DNA of 64,000 bases from Rhizobium sp. 2MFCol3.1 (GTDB lineage Bacteria > Pseudomonadota > Alphaproteobacteria > Rhizobiales > Rhizobiaceae): assembly GCF_000377565.1 (NCBI RefSeq), contig NZ_KB898353.1:434001-498000 (forward strand), in the 5' to 3' direction. The notes below the pieces were generated by a model, which was given only the letters and a program-made list of their open reading frames with translations, did no database searches and had not been told where the DNA came from. A program made the translations under genes and the position numbers. Below are positions 44,755-55,563 of the stretch, piece after piece (position 1 is the first letter of the stretch; each line of letters opens with the position of its first letter).

Positions 44755-44803
44755 TCGTAGCATCTGGAAGGCGATAGCGACGCCGTTCCAGATGCTACGA
44801 TCA
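44752..44803. terminator. Bidirectional terminator containing both stop codons
   Basis: An 18-bp perfect inverted repeat (TGATCGTAGCATCTGGAA at 44752-44769 and its complement at 44786-44803) extended inside by GGCG/CGCC with one bulge. Each arm begins with TGA, which is the stop codon of the ROK gene on one strand and of apnL on the other. It should terminate both converging transcripts. Confidence 0.85.
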
Positions 44804-46678
44804 ATCCGAAAGCGCAACGGATGTCGCCTGATAGGGAGCAAGGCTAAGCACGCCGCCCATCAACGCGTCGGAGAGCCGGAGCGATCCGAGATCAACCTCC
44901 TGGTCTCGGCCGGTGATGTTGACGATCCAGAGTATTGCGCGCGTCGCCGCCTTCGTCGCGAACGCCAGAACGCGCGAGGGGTTGGAAGACAGGCACTCCC
45001 GCCACTCGGTGCCGGCGAGGCCGGCGAGTGTCTTGACCGCGTTGAAGAGCGGGCGGCGTCCATCGGCGGTGAAGGGCTCATCCTGTCCGGCAAGGAGGCC
45101 GAAACTTCCGGTCACAGCCGAGAGAGTCAGGCATTCCAGCTCGGCGTCCAGCACCTTTGCCACATAGCCCATCGCGAAGGCTTCCGCGAAGAGAGCGTTG
45201 TGACGCGGATCGGTGTTGGCCATTGGTATCCGGCCGCCCTTCGGGTTGTCCATCGTTCGGCTTCCGTAAGGATTTTGCCGCATGGGAATGGTCGATGGGC
45301 CGATGCGATAAGGCTTGTCGCCATAGATGGCGCGGACCGATCGGGTGATGAAGGGCAGGGCCTCCAATGTCTGCATGACACTGAGGTCATCGGCGGCATG
45401 GACGATCGGGTTGGTGCAATGGCTGACGAAGGAAAGCTGCGCCGAAGGAACGCGCTTGCGGTTGAGCTCGGTGAAGTAGCTCAGCATGCCGCCGCCGATG
45501 CGGATATCGGGGAATGCCGCATGCGCGGCCTCGTAGATATCTTCGAGCGGTGGGCATTCCGGCCACTTGCTGCCCGGCGGTGTGGATTGGCGATCGACCG
45601 ATGGCGAGATGATGATCGCGTCCGGCTTGAAGCGAGCATCGCGCATCTGCGTTGCGATCAGCGAGGTTTCATCAAGGAGCGGCTGCTTGCACGGCAGCGC
45701 GATCTCGAGCGTTGATGTGCCGGGATGAAGTCTGGCCACCTCGGCGAAGCGGTGGAAAGCTTCCGCCCCATGGCCGGTTGTCGGGTCGAAGTGAAAGAGC
45801 AGCTCCTGCGGCTTGATCTCGCCAAGCACGGCGTTCGCCTTGACCACGGCGCCCGCTTCTTCCGGCGTCACGATCATACCAATCGCAGGCATGCGTCCGC
45901 GGCGCTCTCCGAGCGTCAGCGTCGTGAGCGAAGAATGCCCATTGGTCGTCGCGGCCAATGGCTTCGGGCGCTTGTCGGCAATATCGAGGACGATGCGCTG
46001 CTTGACCGTTTCACCCGCCGGTATCTGGTAGGGCCAGGGCAAAGCGAGCGGGCGCACATAGGTCTTGTAGGAAGCATCCGACCAGTTGCGCTGGTCTTCC
46101 ATCTCGAAGACGTCGCCTTCCATGCCGCACCGCGCCGTGACGTTCGTCATCACGGTATGGGTGATTGCGCTCATGTTCATGAACGGCTGCCACGGCTCGA
46201 TCAGATCAGGGAACCGGGTCTCGACGCGCTGTCCGTCGGCATGCTCGACGGTGACGGGCGTACCGGCCACGCCGACGATCGGGTGGAGAATGCAAAAGCC
46301 GCAGCGGTTCGTCTCGAAGCCCGTGCCGGAGATCGCATCCGCTTCGAAAACGAGGGGCGAGCCGGCTTGCGCCGAGATGCGTACGCCGATCGCCAGTTCG
46401 GTCGCATCCGGTCCCTTGCAAAGGGCGGTGTAGCGGACCGAAAAGGCATCGTCTCCCTGCTCGACCGTCAGGTCGGCGATTTCGGGCGCATAGGTGCCCC
46501 AGTCGCGGTCACGCACGAGATAGGAGACGGCGCGTAGCACCTCCACGCCGTCATAGGCGACCGTGCGCAGATTGCCGTCACTGAGATCAGCAGTCAGCCT
46601 GCCCGCGGTGAGGCGGACCGGCTTCTGCTCGAGTGCATGCGTTCCGTAGATCCGGAAGCTGTCCGACGACGTGCTCAT
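44801..46678 (-). CDS. apnL: D-apionate lactonase (ApnL)
   Basis: A 625-residue protein with no signal peptide, overlapping the apsD stop codon by four bases. The N-terminal part is beta-rich, the middle holds a barrel-like segment with IRIGGGMLSYFTELNRKR, and the C-terminus is beta-rich again. On sequence alone I would not name it. The assignment to D-apionate lactonase rests on its place directly after the D-apiose dehydrogenase in an operon with all other pathway genes, and on its size matching that described family. It would open D-apionolactone to D-apionate. Confidence 0.72.
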   Translation of the reverse strand: MSTSSDSFRIYGTHALEQKPVRLTAGRLTADLSDGNLRTVAYDGVEVLRAVSYLVRDRDWGTYAPEIADLTVEQGDDAFSVRYTALCKGPDATELAIGVRISAQAGSPLVFEADAISGTGFETNRCGFCILHPIVGVAGTPVTVEHADGQRVETRFPDLIEPWQPFMNMSAITHTVMTNVTARCGMEGDVFEMEDQRNWSDASYKTYVRPLALPWPYQIPAGETVKQRIVLDIADKRPKPLAATTNGHSSLTTLTLGERRGRMPAIGMIVTPEEAGAVVKANAVLGEIKPQELLFHFDPTTGHGAEAFHRFAEVARLHPGTSTLEIALPCKQPLLDETSLIATQMRDARFKPDAIIISPSVDRQSTPPGSKWPECPPLEDIYEAAHAAFPDIRIGGGMLSYFTELNRKRVPSAQLSFVSHCTNPIVHAADDLSVMQTLEALPFITRSVRAIYGDKPYRIGPSTIPMRQNPYGSRTMDNPKGGRIPMANTDPRHNALFAEAFAMGYVAKVLDAELECLTLSAVTGSFGLLAGQDEPFTADGRRPLFNAVKTLAGLAGTEWRECLSSNPSRVLAFATKAATRAILWIVNITGRDQEVDLGSLRLSDALMGGVLSLAPYQATSVALSD

Positions 46679-47709
46679 CGCAGCATCGCCTTGACATCGA
46701 CCGTCTGGCCGCTGGCTGCGCTGTCATAGGCGGCCTCGACGAGCGCGAAGGTCTTGAGGTTATCGGCGCCCGAGGTAGAGGTCTCGCCGCCGGCGGCCAG
46801 CCGCTCGGCCCAATGCTGCTGGATGGCGTATACGCTTTCCTGGATATTGTGCCACGGGCGCGATGCCCAGGAGAGCAGGGTCGGCGACACGTCCGAGACC
46901 TCGGTGCCGTTCTTGCCTGTTACTTCGAGCTTATAGCCCTGCGACAGGCGGATGCTACCCTCGGTGCCGTCGAGTTCGATCAGCGTTTCGGGGAAGGGCT
47001 CGGTGGAGAGCTTGGAGGCATAGCTGACATCGACGATCGAGGTCGCGCCGTTTTCGTGGTCGAGCAGGATCGTGGCGACGTCCTCACCCTTGATCTTCGG
47101 GTTGACCCGCTTCGTGCGGGCGCTGAGCGCCGTCACATCGCCCAGGATATAGCGGGCGATATCGAGCGTATGGATGCCGAGATCTTCGATGATGAAGCGC
47201 TCGCCTTCCGCGAGATAGGGCTGGCCCGAGAAAACGTCATAGCCCGAACGGAACGAGAAGCGGCCCCAGAAAGGCTGGCCGATGGCGCCGGATTCCAGAA
47301 CCTTCTTCACGGCCTGGATCGGTGTCTGCCAGCGAAAGTTCTCGTGCACCATCAAAGGCAGCCCGGCATCGGCGCAAACCTTGACCATGGCCTTGGCGTC
47401 GTCGAGCGTCTTTGCGAATGGCTTCTGGCAGATCGCCGGCACATTGTGCGCGGCGGCCATCTCGACCAAAGCGCGGTGGCTCTGGACGGTGGTGGCGATA
47501 TCGACGAAATCGAAGCCGCCATCGGCGAACATCTGGGCAGCATCGCTATAGCGCCTGTCGATGCCGAACTGATCGCCGACGATCTTCAGCCGCTCGGGGT
47601 CACGATCGCAGATCGCCACGATCGAAGCCCCGGCCACGTCCTGCCACGCATGCATCTGGTTGACCGCGAAAAAGCCGCAGCCGATGAGTGCGCCATTCAA
47701 TTCCGTCAT
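46675..47709 (-). CDS. apsD: D-apiose dehydrogenase (Gfo/Idh/MocA family)
   Basis: A 344-residue NAD-dependent sugar dehydrogenase. The Rossmann motif is GALIGCGFFAVNQMHAW; the family lysine lies in ICQKPFAK (EKP replaced by QKP); EDLGIHTLDIARY is the substrate-site helix. It follows the ribose-type permease by three bases and is translationally coupled to apnL. It is expected to oxidise D-apiose to D-apionolactone. Other Gfo/Idh/MocA substrates are possible in isolation, but the set of neighbours fits the apiose pathway. Confidence 0.82.
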   Translation of the reverse strand: MTELNGALIGCGFFAVNQMHAWQDVAGASIVAICDRDPERLKIVGDQFGIDRRYSDAAQMFADGGFDFVDIATTVQSHRALVEMAAAHNVPAICQKPFAKTLDDAKAMVKVCADAGLPLMVHENFRWQTPIQAVKKVLESGAIGQPFWGRFSFRSGYDVFSGQPYLAEGERFIIEDLGIHTLDIARYILGDVTALSARTKRVNPKIKGEDVATILLDHENGATSIVDVSYASKLSTEPFPETLIELDGTEGSIRLSQGYKLEVTGKNGTEVSDVSPTLLSWASRPWHNIQESVYAIQQHWAERLAAGGETSTSGADNLKTFALVEAAYDSAASGQTVDVKAMLR

Positions 47710-47712
47710 TGC

Positions 47713-48777
47713 TTATCCTGCCTTTGCCATTTGCATGAGAGTCACGCGCTGTTGCAGACGGCGCTGCGCCTGATCCACCACAACCGCGATAATAATCACC
47801 AGCCCCTTGATGACCATCTGCCAGAAGGACGATACGCCCATCATGACCAATCCGTCGGACAGGATACCGATGACGAAGGCGCCGATGATCGTGCCGCCGA
47901 TCGTGCCGCGTCCGCCCGACATCGAGGTGCCGCCGAGCACTGCCGCGGCAATCGCGTTGAGCTCGAAGCTTTCGCCGGTGGCCGGATGCGAGGCCATCAG
48001 TTCGGATGAGATGATGAGACCGACGATCGCCGCGCACAGGCCTGAGAACATGTAGACGAAGATCTTCACCACATCGACGCGGATGCCGGACATGCGCGCC
48101 GCACGCTCGTTGCCGCCGACGGCGAAAATATGCCGGCCGATCGGCGTCGAGCGCGCCACGTAGGCGGCAATTAGGGCAAGCACGATCAGAATCCAGATCG
48201 AAACCGGCAGGCCCAGCATGCGGCCGGCGCCGAAGACATCGAAGCCCGTCGTCATGTATTCCGGCTTGCCCACGAGATTGGGGAAGGTCTGACCGTCGGA
48301 GGAGAGCAACGCGAGGCCGCGGGCGATGTAAAGTGTGCCGAGCGTTGCGATGAACGGCGCGACGTTGAGCTTGGTGATCAACAAGCCGTTGATCAGGCCG
48401 ATCGCCAGGCCGACGGCCAGCGTGATCAGCACGATCTCATAGATGTTGAAGAAGATCGTGTAGCCGATCGGCAGTTCCACGCCGTTGAGGATCAAGGCGC
48501 CGGCGACCATGCCGCACAGGCCGACGATCGAGCCGACCGAAAGGTCGATGCCGCCGGTAATGATGACGAAGGTCATGCCCATGGCCAAGAAGGCATTGAG
48601 CGCGACGTGCTTCGACATCAGGATCATGTTGGCCGTCGATGTGAAATTCGGCGCGAAGATCGCGAAGAAGATGATCACGGCGAAAAGGGCGATGAAGGTT
48701 CTGAGCTTCATCAGGGTGAGGAGAATGGAGCCGCTCGAACGCTTTGCCCCGAATGTGGATGAGGTGTCCGCCGTCAT
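47713..48777 (-). CDS. Ribose-type ABC transporter permease (probable D-apiose)
   Basis: A 354-residue membrane protein of the RbsC family with 8-10 hydrophobic helices. Typical motifs are FVIITGGIDLSVGSIVGL and NAIAAAVLGGTSMSGGRGTIGG. It overlaps the ATPase gene by four bases. Apiose as substrate is inferred from apsD, apnL and apnO in the same operon. Confidence 0.9.
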   Translation of the reverse strand: MTADTSSTFGAKRSSGSILLTLMKLRTFIALFAVIIFFAIFAPNFTSTANMILMSKHVALNAFLAMGMTFVIITGGIDLSVGSIVGLCGMVAGALILNGVELPIGYTIFFNIYEIVLITLAVGLAIGLINGLLITKLNVAPFIATLGTLYIARGLALLSSDGQTFPNLVGKPEYMTTGFDVFGAGRMLGLPVSIWILIVLALIAAYVARSTPIGRHIFAVGGNERAARMSGIRVDVVKIFVYMFSGLCAAIVGLIISSELMASHPATGESFELNAIAAAVLGGTSMSGGRGTIGGTIIGAFVIGILSDGLVMMGVSSFWQMVIKGLVIIIAVVVDQAQRRLQQRVTLMQMAKAG

Positions 48778-50318
48778 GACGCGAGCTTTCCCTGGTGTCC
48801 GTGACCTTTGGCCGATGCCGCGATGATAGCCTCTTCCGTTGCTTCGCTTCTATCGAAGACGGCGACCAGCTTGCCGTTACTTAGAACGGCGATGCGGTCG
48901 GAAAGGGCCATGACCTCTTCAAGGTCTGAGGTTGAAAACAATATTGCGAGGCCCTTGGCGGCCAGTCTGCGCATGGTGCGGAACACGTCCGCCTTGGCGC
49001 CGACGTCGATGCCACGGCTGGGCTCGTCCATCAGGAGAACCTTCGGATTGGTCATCAGCGCCTTGCCGATGACCACCTTCTGCTGGTTGCCGCCGGACAT
49101 CGAGGTGACTTCGAATTCCGGGTTCGGGGCCTTGATGGAGAGATCGCGGATCATGTCGTTGATGCCCTGCCTTTCGGCACCGGCCTTGATGTGAAAGATC
49201 CGCGTGAAGTGATCGAGGCTGGCGAGCGTCAAATTACTGGCGATGGAGAGCACCTGCACCAACCCTTCGCGCTGACGGTCCTCGGGGATGAGGGCAAGGC
49301 CCTTCCTGATCCGGCCCGTCGTGTCTTGCGCGCGCACTTCCTGGCCATCGATGAAGATCTTGCCGGTCGAGTGCTTGTGGCGGCCGATCACGCATTCGAA
49401 GAACTCGCTGCGTCCGGCCCCCATCAGGCCATAGATGCCGAGGATTTCGCCGGCCCGCACCGAGAGCGAGACGTGGTCGACGGCCAGGCCGCCGGTTCTG
49501 CGCGGCAGGCTGATCTCCTCGGCGCGGAAGGCTTCCGGTCCGAGCTCATGGTCGGCTGCCTTGGCGAAGTCCTTGGCGTCGGAGCCGATCATCGAGCGGA
49601 CGATCCACTTGGTGTCGATGTCGCGAACCATTGCATGGCCGGTGATCTGGCCGTCGCGAAGCACGGTGATGTAATCGCCGATCCGCATCAGCTCTTCCAG
49701 CCGGTGCGAGATATAGACGATGGCGACGCCCTGTGCCTTCAGTTCGGCGATGACCTTGAACAGGATCTCGACCTCGGCCGCCGAAAGCGCCGATGTCGGC
49801 TCGTCCATGATCAGGATACGGGCGTTGAGCGACATCGCCTTGGCGATCTCGACCAGCTGCTGCTGGCCAATCGGCAAGTCCTCGACCATGGTTTCGGCAT
49901 TGATGCCGGCATCCAGGCGCTTCAAAAAGGCGTTCGCCTTTTCGATCTGCGCCTTGTGATCGATGCCGCGAATGCCGCGGGTGATCTCGCGTGTGGCGAA
50001 GATGTTTTCGGCCACCGTCATGTTGGCGAAGAGGTTAAGCTCCTGGAAGATCATGCCGATGCCGTGTGCCTGGGCGTCGGCCGGACTGTCGAAGGAGACC
50101 GTTTCACCATCGAGGACGATGCTTCCAAGCGTTGGCCGCTCGACGCCGGCGATGATCTTCATCAGCGTCGATTTTCCAGCGCCGTTCTCGCCGACCAGCA
50201 CATTGACCGCGCCACGCCTGAGCTCGAGGTCGGCGCGCTTGACGGCCACGATGCCGGAATAGACCTTGGACACCTCTTCGAGGCGCAGGATAACGTCGTG
50301 TTCGATCGTTTCGCCCAT
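48774..50318 (-). CDS. Ribose-type ABC transporter ATP-binding protein (probable D-apiose)
   Basis: A 514-residue tandem ATPase of the RbsA/XylG family. The first half has Walker A GENGAGKST and Walker B ILIMDEPTSAL; the second half has the signature SGGNQQKV and VLLMDEPSRGIDVGAK. Both nucleotide-binding units are complete in length. It begins one base after the DUF2291 gene. Confidence 0.92.
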   Translation of the reverse strand: MGETIEHDVILRLEEVSKVYSGIVAVKRADLELRRGAVNVLVGENGAGKSTLMKIIAGVERPTLGSIVLDGETVSFDSPADAQAHGIGMIFQELNLFANMTVAENIFATREITRGIRGIDHKAQIEKANAFLKRLDAGINAETMVEDLPIGQQQLVEIAKAMSLNARILIMDEPTSALSAAEVEILFKVIAELKAQGVAIVYISHRLEELMRIGDYITVLRDGQITGHAMVRDIDTKWIVRSMIGSDAKDFAKAADHELGPEAFRAEEISLPRRTGGLAVDHVSLSVRAGEILGIYGLMGAGRSEFFECVIGRHKHSTGKIFIDGQEVRAQDTTGRIRKGLALIPEDRQREGLVQVLSIASNLTLASLDHFTRIFHIKAGAERQGINDMIRDLSIKAPNPEFEVTSMSGGNQQKVVIGKALMTNPKVLLMDEPSRGIDVGAKADVFRTMRRLAAKGLAILFSTSDLEEVMALSDRIAVLSNGKLVAVFDRSEATEEAIIAASAKGHGHQGKLAS

Positions 50319-50319
50319 G

Positions 50320-50964
50320 CTACGGCCCCACCGTCAGTTCGGCCGGCGTCACCAGCGGCAACTGGCCGGATGCCGGCAGCGGGAAGGCGCCAGTGACCGT
50401 TACGGTCTTGCCGGTCAGGCCGTCGCGCGGCAGGGGCGTCAAGAGAGCGGTGTTGATCTTCTCGTTGAACGCCTTGCCGAACTGCGCCCATTCGATCTGG
50501 TTCTTGAACTCGTTGAAATTGACGAACTCAAGCGTATCGCGCAGCGCCGTTCCGCGAACGGCGGGGCCGATCTGCACCTTGGCGTCGGCCTTGCCGTCGC
50601 CATCGGCGTCAACGTCGATCGTGGCCGCGCGCGATGCCGTATCGGCCGCGACGACCTTGCCGCTCAGCTTGACCGCATAGGTCCAGGGGGCGCTCGCCTG
50701 TTTGCGTGTATTGCCGTATTTCTCGCCGGCCTGATCCGGGCTCGACGCGGCAAGCGCCACGACGTCCTTCAGCTCGCCGGCCCGCTTTTGCAGATAAGGA
50801 ATTGCCTGCGACTGCCAGATGGCCTCGACTTTTGCAGCGGGATCGAAGGCGCTCTTGGCGGTTTCCGCAGCCTTTTCTTCCGCCGTCGGCGTTTTGATGA
50901 TTTTGCAGCCCGGCAGTGCCATCGCAAGCAATGCGATCACAACCGCGCTTCTGACCCTCGCCAT
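50320..50964 (-). CDS. DUF2291 lipoprotein of the sugar importer
   Basis: A 214-residue periplasmic lipoprotein: the signal ends in the lipobox LPGC near residue 20. The family DUF2291 is found next to ribose-type importers; its role is not established. An Asp-rich loop DVDADGDGKAD (about residues 118-128) looks like a calcium-binding loop. It lies between the binding-protein and ATPase genes, after an attenuator-like hairpin. Confidence 0.82.
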   Translation of the reverse strand: MARVRSAVVIALLAMALPGCKIIKTPTAEEKAAETAKSAFDPAAKVEAIWQSQAIPYLQKRAGELKDVVALAASSPDQAGEKYGNTRKQASAPWTYAVKLSGKVVAADTASRAATIDVDADGDGKADAKVQIGPAVRGTALRDTLEFVNFNEFKNQIEWAQFGKAFNEKINTALLTPLPRDGLTGKTVTVTGAFPLPASGQLPLVTPAELTVGP

Positions 50965-51000
50965 CCACGAAACTCCAATCTTATGGAATAGGATAAAGAA

Positions 51001-51028
51001 CGAAGAGCGCGGATGATCGCGCTCTTCG
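51001..51028 (-). terminator. Attenuator-like hairpin between importer genes
   Basis: CGAAGAGCGCG and its complement (11 bp perfect) around a six-base loop, followed on the minus strand by TTCTTTATCC. It lies 21 bases after the binding-protein gene. It probably causes partial termination so that more binding protein than membrane components is made. Confidence 0.7.
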
Positions 51029-51048
51029 CCATTGGTCTCAAGCTGTCG

Positions 51049-52894
<1,846 letters not shown>

Positions 52895-52933
52895 GTTTCC
52901 TCACTTCGTGTTTTGCTGGAATTGTTAACGTTG

Positions 52934-52947
52934 CTGGTATGATGAGT
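52934..52947. promoter_or_regulatory. Putative GntR (FadR/NanR-type) operator before apnO
   Basis: CTGGTATGATGAGT, 13 of 14 bases identical to the site before oiaX (56882-56895). NanR-type FCD regulators bind GGTATA-like half sites, and such a regulator is encoded at 56996-57724. Confidence 0.6.
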
Positions 52948-52970
52948 CAATCACCACCCCAGAATAAGTA

Positions 52971-53408
52971 TTACTTAACCGCGTCGAGCCTGTTGATGGC
53001 GTCGACGTTGCCTGCGGAAGCGCCCTTCGGATCGAATTCGGAAGCGAGCCAGGTGTCGACGATCGACTTGGCAAGTTCCGGACCGATCACGCGTGCGCCC
53101 ATGGTGATGATCTGTGCATTGTTGGATTTCGCAGCGCGCTCTGCCGAATAGGTGTCGTGCGTCAGCGCGGCGCGGATGCCGGGAACCTTGTTCGCCGAAA
53201 TCGAAACGCCGATCCCGGTGCCGCAGATCAGGATGCCGCGCTCGTGCTGGCCGTCGACGATGGTCTGCGCGAGATTCTGCGACAGGTCGGCATAGAAGCC
53301 GGCCTGGCTGAGATCGTGCACTTCGAGGCCCGCCTTGGTGGCGAGGTGGGCGGCGATCACGTCAAGCAAGGGCTTGCCGGCGCTATCCGCTCCGATGGCG
53401 ATTTTCAT
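52971..53408 (-). CDS. derI: D-erythrulose 4-phosphate isomerase (RpiB family, DerI)
   Basis: A 145-residue RpiB/LacAB-family isomerase. GADSAG at the N-terminus and [21 protein letters not shown] with catalytic Cys62 are present. Start at MKIAIGAD with AAAGGA upstream. It follows the TPI-like gene and is expected to convert D-erythrulose 4-phosphate to D-erythrose 4-phosphate, as in apiose and erythritol catabolism. Ribose 5-phosphate isomerase activity is the alternative. Confidence 0.8.
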   Translation of the reverse strand: MKIAIGADSAGKPLLDVIAAHLATKAGLEVHDLSQAGFYADLSQNLAQTIVDGQHERGILICGTGIGVSISANKVPGIRAALTHDTYSAERAAKSNNAQIITMGARVIGPELAKSIVDTWLASEFDPKGASAGNVDAINRLDAVK

Positions 53409-53463
53409 GGTCCGTGTCCTTTCAATCATTCGGGGGCTGGATGAGTGGAATTGGTGGCTGCCA

Positions 53464-54228
53464 TCAGATGACCGCGGCAACGCGCTTCAGAATGTCGAGA
53501 TAGCCTTCGACGGCCCAGGCAGAGCGGCCGATGAACAGCCCGTCGATGTGCGGCTGCGTGATCAGTTCCTCGCAATTCTGAGGATTGACGCTGCCGCCGT
53601 AGAGAACCGGAACCGCGCGACCGAGCACCTTCGCGGCCACATCGGCGATGCGCGCGTGGCGTTCGTCGGCATAATCGGCGGTCGCCGGAATGCCGTTGAC
53701 GCCGATTGCCCAGACGGGTTCATAGGCAAGCAGAATCTCTGCGTCCTTGCCTGATGTAGTGACGCGCGCCAGCGCGCCCTCAACCTGCCGCTTCAGCACC
53801 GCGTCGGCATCACCGGCATTGCGCTCGGCAAGCGTCTCGCCGATGCAGATCAGCGGGATCAGGCCGTGGTTGACGGCGCTTTCGACCTTCAGGCCGACGG
53901 TTTCGTCGGTCTCGCCGAAGTGTTCGCGACGCTCGGAATGGCCAAGCTCGACGATATCGAGGTTGCAATCCTTCAGCATCGGGGCCGAGATTTCGCCGGT
54001 CCAAGCGCCGGCGGCATCCCAATGCATGTTCTGCGCGCCGACCTTCACCGAGCTGTCGGCGAGAGTTTTCTTGACCTCGCGCACCGCCGTGAAGGGCGGG
54101 ATGACGAAGCGCTGGATATCCGCATGGCGATCGCCATCAGCAGCGGCGAGCTTTTCGGCAAAGGACAGAGCTTCGCCAAGCGTCTTGTTCATCTTGAAGC
54201 TGGTGCCAACCCAATAGCGCATGTTCAA
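53464..54228 (-). CDS. lerI: L-erythrulose 1-phosphate isomerase (TPI family, LerI)
   Basis: A 254-residue triosephosphate-isomerase-like barrel. Active-site residues are in place: Lys12 (SFKMNKT), His97 (LGHSERR) and Glu170 ([10 protein letters not shown]). The N-terminal GTSFKMN differs from the GNWKMN of housekeeping TPI, as in the tetrulose-phosphate isomerases of erythritol and apiose pathways. It overlaps oiaK by four bases. It should isomerise L-erythrulose 1-phosphate made by OiaX to D-erythrulose 4-phosphate. Confidence 0.82.
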   Translation of the reverse strand: MNMRYWVGTSFKMNKTLGEALSFAEKLAAADGDRHADIQRFVIPPFTAVREVKKTLADSSVKVGAQNMHWDAAGAWTGEISAPMLKDCNLDIVELGHSERREHFGETDETVGLKVESAVNHGLIPLICIGETLAERNAGDADAVLKRQVEGALARVTTSGKDAEILLAYEPVWAIGVNGIPATADYADERHARIADVAAKVLGRAVPVLYGGSVNPQNCEELITQPHIDGLFIGRSAWAVEGYLDILKRVAAVI

Positions 54229-55559
54229 GCCCTCCGTCCGTCGCGGATCTGTGCGAAATAGCCGTCGGTTCCGACCTGGCCGCCCTTGAGCGCGATCTGC
54301 AGTCCGTTGGTCGGCGCGTAGTTGCCGTGCGCGGTGCAGAGTGGCGAGCCGGGGGTCTGCGGCAGTGGCAGCAAGGTCGTCAGAGCGTCCACACGCAGTT
54401 CCTGCAGCGCGTGGCTCGACGTGTCGCCGCCGGCGATGACCGCGCGGGGCAGTTTTTCGGTTTCGATCAACCGGCGCAGGATCGTGCCGAGAGCGGAGCC
54501 GAGGCGATGGCGGGATCCGGGAATACGATCGATATCGGTACCCTTGTCCGACGATGAGCCGAGTGCCGTATGAAGGACAACGCTGCGGCCTTCCTTCAGG
54601 CGCTGGACGCCCTCAGTGACAGCCGTGTCGATAGCGCGGTCACCGCTTTCGCCGACGAGCTCGAGCGGATCGACGGCGATGCCGTCAAAGCCGTTTTCGG
54701 TCGCGTTGCGGATCTGCCGTTCGGTGGTTGGCGAAACGCTTCCCGAGACGACGGCGAGGCGATCGACCTTGCCCGGCTCCGCGAAGGTCGTCGGTTCGCC
54801 GAGAAGGCCTTCAGCCTTCCACGCCTGCAACAGCGCGTATTCGACGCCCGACGAGCCGGCCGTGAAGAGGCCGCCGTCGCGCTTGGCCCGCCAGACCTGA
54901 CGGCCGGCCAGAGCCTGCGACTGGGCGCTATCCACGTCGATCAGCAGGATGCCATCGAGGTCCGCGATCGTCTTGTCGATGCGCTGGTCGGCATCGGCGG
55001 CCGCGGTGGTGACGAGATCGGCGAGCGCTACGGGCAGGTCCGTCTGCTTTGCGAGATGCAGGGTGAGGTCGGCTTCCGCCATCGGCGTTACCGGATGGCG
55101 GCTCATGACGGGATGGCGGTCGATGCGGTAGTAGCGATCCTGGTAGGCGGCGAAGAGATTGCCGAACGCCGTGAAGCGCCTCAGCTGCGGCGCGCCGACG
55201 ACGACAGGGACGACCGGCTGGCCATAGAGTGCCTTGCCGATTTCGATCGCCTTGCCGATGTTGCCGACCGCAGGGCTGGAATCGAAGGTCGAGCAGACCT
55301 TGTAGTGGCAGATGTCGGCGTCGAGCGCCTTCAGCCACTCGAAGATCGCCGGCAGATGCTTTTCCATCCACTCGGGCGTTTCGCTGCGGCTGGTGCCGGC
55401 AATGCCGAACGCGCGGTAATCGGCGAAACGCTCGGCGGTCTCGGCGCTGGGGATGCCGAGGAAGAGCACGGTCGGTACGCCGTTGGAGGCGAGCGCTTCC
55501 ATGACGTCGGTGGAGCCGGTGAAATCGTCACCGTAATAGGTAAGCAGAGGTTTGGTCAT
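54225..55559 (-). CDS. oiaK: 3-oxo-isoapionate kinase (DUF1537 family, OiaK)
   Basis: A 444-residue kinase of the four-carbon acid sugar kinase (DUF1537) family. The N-terminal acceptor domain begins YYGDDFTGSTDVMEAL; the C-terminal ATP domain has VSGSVSPTTERQI and AVIAGGDTSSHALQEL. Start at MTKPLLTYYG, four bases after the oiaX stop; a longer reading lies entirely in oiaX. In the apiose route it phosphorylates 3-oxo-isoapionate at position 4. Confidence 0.83.
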   Translation of the reverse strand: MTKPLLTYYGDDFTGSTDVMEALASNGVPTVLFLGIPSAETAERFADYRAFGIAGTSRSETPEWMEKHLPAIFEWLKALDADICHYKVCSTFDSSPAVGNIGKAIEIGKALYGQPVVPVVVGAPQLRRFTAFGNLFAAYQDRYYRIDRHPVMSRHPVTPMAEADLTLHLAKQTDLPVALADLVTTAAADADQRIDKTIADLDGILLIDVDSAQSQALAGRQVWRAKRDGGLFTAGSSGVEYALLQAWKAEGLLGEPTTFAEPGKVDRLAVVSGSVSPTTERQIRNATENGFDGIAVDPLELVGESGDRAIDTAVTEGVQRLKEGRSVVLHTALGSSSDKGTDIDRIPGSRHRLGSALGTILRRLIETEKLPRAVIAGGDTSSHALQELRVDALTTLLPLPQTPGSPLCTAHGNYAPTNGLQIALKGGQVGTDGYFAQIRDGRRA

Positions 55560-55563
55560 GGTC

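Noticed and set aside
53464..54228. Housekeeping triosephosphate isomerase
   Set aside because: The N-terminal GTSFKMN and co-transcription with oiaK, oiaX and an RpiB homologue indicate the tetrulose-phosphate isomerase branch.
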